From: Acidobacteriota bacterium
Lineage (GTDB): Bacteria > Acidobacteriota > Terriglobia > 20CM-2-55-15
Direction: 5' to 3'
NCBI GenBank assembly: GCA_003223895.1
Contig: QHXD01000123.1
Coordinates: 1 to 7,184 of the forward strand
Length of the DNA stretch: 7,184 nucleotides
Both the position numbers and the translations under genes were made by a program. Below the pieces are notes generated by a model. The model saw only the letters and a list, made by a program, of their open reading frames with translations, did not search any database and was not told the DNA's origin. Below are positions 5,397-7,184 of this stretch, piece by piece (within the stretch, counting starts at the first letter, position 1; each line of letters opens with the position of its first letter).

Positions 5397-6584
5397 ATGG
5401 GCCGTATATTCATTGTTTTTGTGTTACTTAGCGCCAACCTGTTCGGGCAGGCCGCTATCGGCAATGAAAAATTCGACCAGAAACAGTACGCCGACGCCGC
5501 TGCCGCCTACGAAAATATTCCCGTCCCGCAGCGGGATGCGGGAATCCTGAACCGGCTTGGGGTCTCCTTCCATATGCTCAACCGGCTGCGAGACGCCGAA
5601 AATGCATACAAAGCCGCGCTGAAGCTGGAACCCGACGACAGCGAATCCACCAACAACCTCGCCGCTCTCTATTATTCACAGCGGAAATTCAGCGATGCCG
5701 AACGGCAGCTTCGCAAAGCACTCGAGCGAAGTCCGGACAATACCCTGATGCGGCTCAATCTTCGTGCGTCGCGCTATGCTCGTGAAAACAGCAAGAAGGC
5801 TCGCGACATGGCGGCCTCCGTTTCCGCGGGCAATCCTATTCTCATTGAGAAGCGCGAAGGCGATCTCCTCCAATTACTGATTCTGATGCCGCCGAAAGAC
5901 GTCGAAGCGGCCACGCTATACGAAAAACGCGGCGATTCGTTTTTCGCCCGCAAAATGTATGAAGACGCCATCATCGAATACCGAAAGTCGATCGCGTTGG
6001 ACCGATATAACGCTTCGACGTTGAACCGCCTCGGATTGGTTTACCACCAGAGCCAGAAGCTTGTTGAGGCAGAGCAGTTCTATCGCGAAGCGGTGAAGCA
6101 GAATCCTTATTATCTCGAGGCATTGAACAATATCGGAACCGTCCATTACGTTCGCAAGGACTACGATCGCGCCATGGAACAGTACATGAGAGCGCTGAAG
6201 ATCCGCCCTGAATCGCCTACCATCCTCCTGAATATCGGCGCCTGCCTTTTCGCGATGGAGCGATACGAGGAAGGTTACAAGAGCTACCAGCGAGCCCTCG
6301 AGATCGATCCGAAGGCTTTTGATCACAGCTCCGGCTTCGGCACGCTGATCCAGACATCGCAGCGCAGCGAGTCCACGCTGAACTTTTATCTCGCGAAAGT
6401 ATTCGCGATGAACGGCGACAAAGACCGCGCCATTTCCTATCTCTACAAGGCTGTTGAAGAAGGTTTCAAAGATCTCGACAAGGTCAAGGGAGAGCCGGCC
6501 TTCGCGCTTCTACTCGAAGACGAGCGATTCCAGAAGCTGATGGAAACCATGGGCGCGGCCCCACCGGCGGCAGTTCCGAGGTAG
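5397..6584 (+). CDS. Secreted/periplasmic tetratricopeptide repeat (TPR) protein
   Basis: This 395-residue protein starts with a short signal peptide (hydrophobic IFIVFVLLSANLF at 4-16, cleavage likely near 18-20; no lipobox Cys). The rest is mostly TPR helices. Units read by eye lie at about 16-45, 48-80, 83-115, 171-205, 207-239, 240-273 and 274-307, with typical endings such as LKLEPDD, LERSPDN, LKIRPES and LEIDPKA. A less repeat-like linker (119-168) splits the array into a three-repeat and a four-repeat block. A final helical pair (326-357) is followed by a short tail ending in a Pro/Ala-rich stretch. TPR arrays are protein-interaction scaffolds; no enzymatic domain is visible and the partner is unknown. 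It begins 91 bases after uvrB and ends 34 bases before the suhB-like gene, with which it is probably co-transcribed. Confidence 0.88.
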   Translation: MGRIFIVFVLLSANLFGQAAIGNEKFDQKQYADAAAAYENIPVPQRDAGILNRLGVSFHMLNRLRDAENAYKAALKLEPDDSESTNNLAALYYSQRKFSDAERQLRKALERSPDNTLMRLNLRASRYARENSKKARDMAASVSAGNPILIEKREGDLLQLLILMPPKDVEAATLYEKRGDSFFARKMYEDAIIEYRKSIALDRYNASTLNRLGLVYHQSQKLVEAEQFYREAVKQNPYYLEALNNIGTVHYVRKDYDRAMEQYMRALKIRPESPTILLNIGACLFAMERYEEGYKSYQRALEIDPKAFDHSSGFGTLIQTSQRSESTLNFYLAKVFAMNGDKDRAISYLYKAVEEGFKDLDKVKGEPAFALLLEDERFQKLMETMGAAPPAAVPR

Positions 6585-6607
6585 ACTTAGCCGCGAATTA
6601 CAGGAAT

Positions 6608-6630
6608 TAAGTATTCGCATGGAATACTTA
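6608..6630 (+). promoter_or_regulatory. Hairpin enclosing the suhB-like start codon
   Basis: TAAGTATTC (6608-6616) and GAATACTTA (6622-6630) are perfect 9-base inverted repeats around the five-base loop GCATG. The ATG start (6619-6621) lies wholly in the loop. A weak Shine-Dalgarno sequence AGGAA (6602-6606) sits just 5' of the stem, 12 bases from the ATG, longer than usual. The stem is AU-rich, so it could be a conditional translation control structure or chance. Confidence 0.4.
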
Positions 6631-7184
6631 GACTTCGCTATCGAGCTGGCAAGGACCGCCGGCGATGTGCTGAAGCGGTATATGGGCCGCGAGAAGCAAG
6701 TCGAGTTCAAGGGGCGAGCGAACCTGGTAACAGCCGCCGACAAGGAAAGCGAAGCCCTCATCATCAACCGCATCCGGCAGCGGTATCCCAATCACGCCAT
6801 CCTCGCCGAAGAATCCGGTGCTTCCGGCGGTGGCGAGGACAAATGGATCATCGATCCGCTCGACGGCACAACCAACTTCGCCCACCAGTATCCGGTCTTC
6901 TGCGTTTCCGTCGGCTTCGAACAGAAAGGCCAAATCGTCTGCGGCGCTGTGTACGATCCCTGTCGAGACGAAATGTTCTCCGGCGCGCGCGGACAGGGAT
7001 CCTTCCTGAACGGGCAAAGGCTTAACGTTTCCGACGTGGATCAGCTTGGCACCGCACTGCTCCTGACGGGCTTTCCTTATGGCGTTCGCCAGAAGATCCA
7101 CCTCGCGATGAGTCAGTTCGAAGCGTTTGTTGTTGCCAGTCAGGGCGTACGACGTGCCGGGGCGGCCGCACTCGATCTTTGCTA
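6619..7184 (+). CDS. suhB: Inositol monophosphatase family protein (SuhB-like), 3' end outside the window
   Basis: This open frame runs to the window edge without a stop; 188 codons are visible of the roughly 260-270 usual for the family. The family hydrolyses inositol-1-phosphate and related phosphate monoesters with Mg2+. Visible elements are ANLVTAADKESE (34-45), the Glu pair in LAEESG (62-67; Glu64 matches the metal ligand), the signature motif WIIDPLDGTTNFAH (76-89) with metal-binding Asp79 and Asp82, GAVYDPCRDEMFSGARGQGSF (mid-protein, about 109-129), and RRAGAAALDLC at the edge, matching RRxGSAALDL of SuhB. The second metal motif (WDxAAG) lies beyond the window. The ATG at 6619 gives the expected family N-terminus (MEYLDFAIELARTAG). 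The symbol reflects family resemblance; a histidinol-phosphatase-type or other IMPase relative is possible. Translation probably depends on the upstream TPR gene or on the start-site hairpin. Confidence 0.9.
   Translation, partial: MEYLDFAIELARTAGDVLKRYMGREKQVEFKGRANLVTAADKESEALIINRIRQRYPNHAILAEESGASGGGEDKWIIDPLDGTTNFAHQYPVFCVSVGFEQKGQIVCGAVYDPCRDEMFSGARGQGSFLNGQRLNVSDVDQLGTALLLTGFPYGVRQKIHLAMSQFEAFVVASQGVRRAGAAALDLC

Noticed and set aside
6510..7101. Minus-strand frames over the suhB-like gene (6510-6791 and 6628-7101)
   Set aside because: The plus strand encodes a clear inositol-monophosphatase with its signature motif; the antisense frames resemble nothing.

Overview
This is a protein-coding window from a moderately GC-rich bacterium, most likely an Acidobacteriota relative (Solibacter/Bryobacter-like soil lineage). 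The lineage call is an inference from three things: the short palindromic GTAG-headed repeats between genes, the style of the secreted TPR protein, and the [2Fe-2S]/Tat-type molybdopterin oxidoreductase pair. No marker here fixes the taxon.

Left part (49-2695, minus strand): a two-gene operon for a molybdenum hydroxylase of the xanthine dehydrogenase superfamily, of the two-subunit isoquinoline 1-oxidoreductase / nicotinate dehydrogenase type. The small [2Fe-2S] subunit (2219-2695) comes first. It overlaps by ATGA the start of a large molybdopterin-binding subunit with a twin-arginine signal (start 2222). The large subunit is broken near 1600-1625 into an N-terminal reading frame (1539-2222) and a C-terminal one (49-1596). 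Restoring one base would rejoin them into a protein of about 725 residues, so this is either a one-base lesion or a sequence error.

Middle (2696-3325): a 154-base spacer holds an inverted pair of REP-like palindromes and a candidate promoter for the operon. Next comes a small minus-strand coiled-coil protein built on 11-residue repeats. It is divergent from uvrB, and the gap between them holds a symmetric pair of promoter-like hexamers (ATTGTA-N17-TACAAT) that could fire in both directions.

Right part (3326-7184, plus strand): a complete uvrB (nucleotide excision repair), a 91-base spacer almost filled by a 71-base inverted-repeat element, a secreted or periplasmic TPR protein, and the 5' part of an inositol-monophosphatase (suhB-like) gene that runs off the window. 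The TPR and suhB genes are 34 bases apart and are probably co-transcribed.

I see no tRNA, rRNA, CRISPR array, transposase or defence system, and no convincing evidence of a new multi-gene system. The more interesting signals are the REP-type repeats placed tightly against stop codons and a Shine-Dalgarno site, the symmetric divergent promoter, the frameshifted oxidoreductase, and a hairpin that places the suhB start codon in its loop.
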